NCBI GenBank assembly: GCA_020347585.1
Contig: CP070733.1
Location: forward strand, 835,748-841,862
Direction: 5' to 3'
Origin: Pseudomonadota bacterium
Lineage (GTDB): Bacteria; Pseudomonadota; Gammaproteobacteria; CAMYNG01
DNA: 6,115 nt
Under the pieces are notes generated by a model, which ran no database searches, had not been told where the DNA came from, and worked only from the letters and a program-made list of their open reading frames with translations. Both the position numbers and the translations under genes were made by a program. The first letter of the stretch is position 1. Each line of letters opens with the position of its first letter. Below, piece after piece: positions 5,823-6,115 of this stretch.

Positions 5823-6115
5823 ATGGCCACGCAACTAAGGAACCTCGCGATCACACTGATGGTGATCCTCTGTGGGCTTGCCGTTCATCCCGTGCAGGCG
5901 AAGGACTACGACCTGGTGATCTTGAACGGCCGGGTCATGGATCCCGAGAGCAAGCTCGATGCCGTGCGCAACGTGGGCATTAAAGACGGCAAGATTACCA
6001 AGATCACCAAGAAAAAGATCTCCGGTAAGCAAACGATTAATGCCAAGGGCCATGTGGTCGCGCCGGGATTCATTGATACCCACAGCCATAACGTCTCCAG
6101 TCCCTTCGGACAGAG
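5823..6115 (+). CDS. exported amidohydrolase, N-terminal part (cut by window end)
   Basis: The first 97 codons of an amidohydrolase-superfamily enzyme; the frame is open at the right edge. A signal peptide covers about 1-26 (positive Arg6, hydrophobic 8-21, cleavage likely after V-Q-A), so the enzyme should leave the cytoplasm. The mature part opens with the family's small beta domain: D-L-V-I-L-N-G-R-V-M-D-P, then G-I-K-D-G-K-I, and then P-G-F-I-D-T-H-S-H, whose His87 and His89 form the H-x-H metal-binding motif. The wording resembles N-acyl-D-amino-acid deacylases and dihydroorotase-like enzymes, but the part that sets substrate class lies beyond the window. It follows the sulfatase in the same direction after 107 bases and has its own strong Shine-Dalgarno, so the two are probably co-transcribed or co-regulated. 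Amidohydrolase membership is secure; the exact reaction is open. Confidence 0.9.
   Translation, partial: MATQLRNLAITLMVILCGLAVHPVQAKDYDLVILNGRVMDPESKLDAVRNVGIKDGKITKITKKKISGKQTINAKGHVVAPGFIDTHSHNVSSPFGQ

Noticed and set aside
5862..5876. Lipoprotein signal (I-L-C-G) at Cys17 of the amidohydrolase
   Set aside because: The residue before Cys is Leu, whereas lipoboxes need Gly, Ala or Ser there. A normal V-Q-A cleavage site follows.
1..6115. CRISPR array, insertion sequence, prophage, toxin-antitoxin or defence system
   Set aside because: No regularly spaced repeats, transposase or integrase motifs, or small paired genes with such features were seen on either strand.

Overview
The window looks like a stretch of chromosome from a proteobacterium, most probably a gammaproteobacterium. 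The isocitrate lyase is of the short E. coli-like class and matches that family closely, and the MarC-type membrane protein and AraC-type regulator fit the same group. No rRNA, tRNA or other marker allows a finer assignment. Coding regions are moderately GC-rich and the spacers from about 2,500 and 3,840 onward are visibly AT-richer. I see no insertion sequence, integrase, phage gene, CRISPR array or toxin-antitoxin pair.

Layout. (1) 12-1358, plus strand: aceA, isocitrate lyase of the glyoxylate shunt, complete, with a strong Shine-Dalgarno and an intrinsic terminator just downstream. It carries an unusual acidic C-terminal tail of 25 residues. (2) 1359-1807: spacer holding that terminator and no convincing gene. 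(3) 1808-2440, minus strand: a MarC-family six-helix inner-membrane protein. (4) 2441-2887: spacer rich in short perfect inverted repeats, which lie on the promoter side of the MarC gene. (5) 2888-3835, minus strand: an AraC-family transcription regulator with a GTG start. (6) 3836-4107: divergent AT-rich control region. (7) 4108-5715, plus strand: an exported type I sulfatase with the formylglycine motif C-T-A-G-R. (8) 5823 to the window end, plus strand: the first 97 codons of an exported amidohydrolase, cut by the window edge.

How the genes fit together. aceA and the MarC gene look like independent units. The regulator, sulfatase and amidohydrolase look like one locus. The regulator is divergent from the sulfatase, and the sulfatase is followed in the same direction by the amidohydrolase. 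Both enzymes carry Sec-type signal peptides, so the locus probably breaks down a sulfated, possibly amide-containing or cyclic compound outside the cytoplasm, under control of the AraC-type protein. That link rests on arrangement and is inference; the substrate cannot be read from the sequence.

Nothing here is clearly a new biological system. The points most worth a second look are the acidic extension on isocitrate lyase, a set of palindromes upstream of the MarC gene whose centres are spaced by near-whole helical turns, three ATACTA repeats in the divergent control region, and a terminator-like hairpin there facing antisense to the sulfatase.
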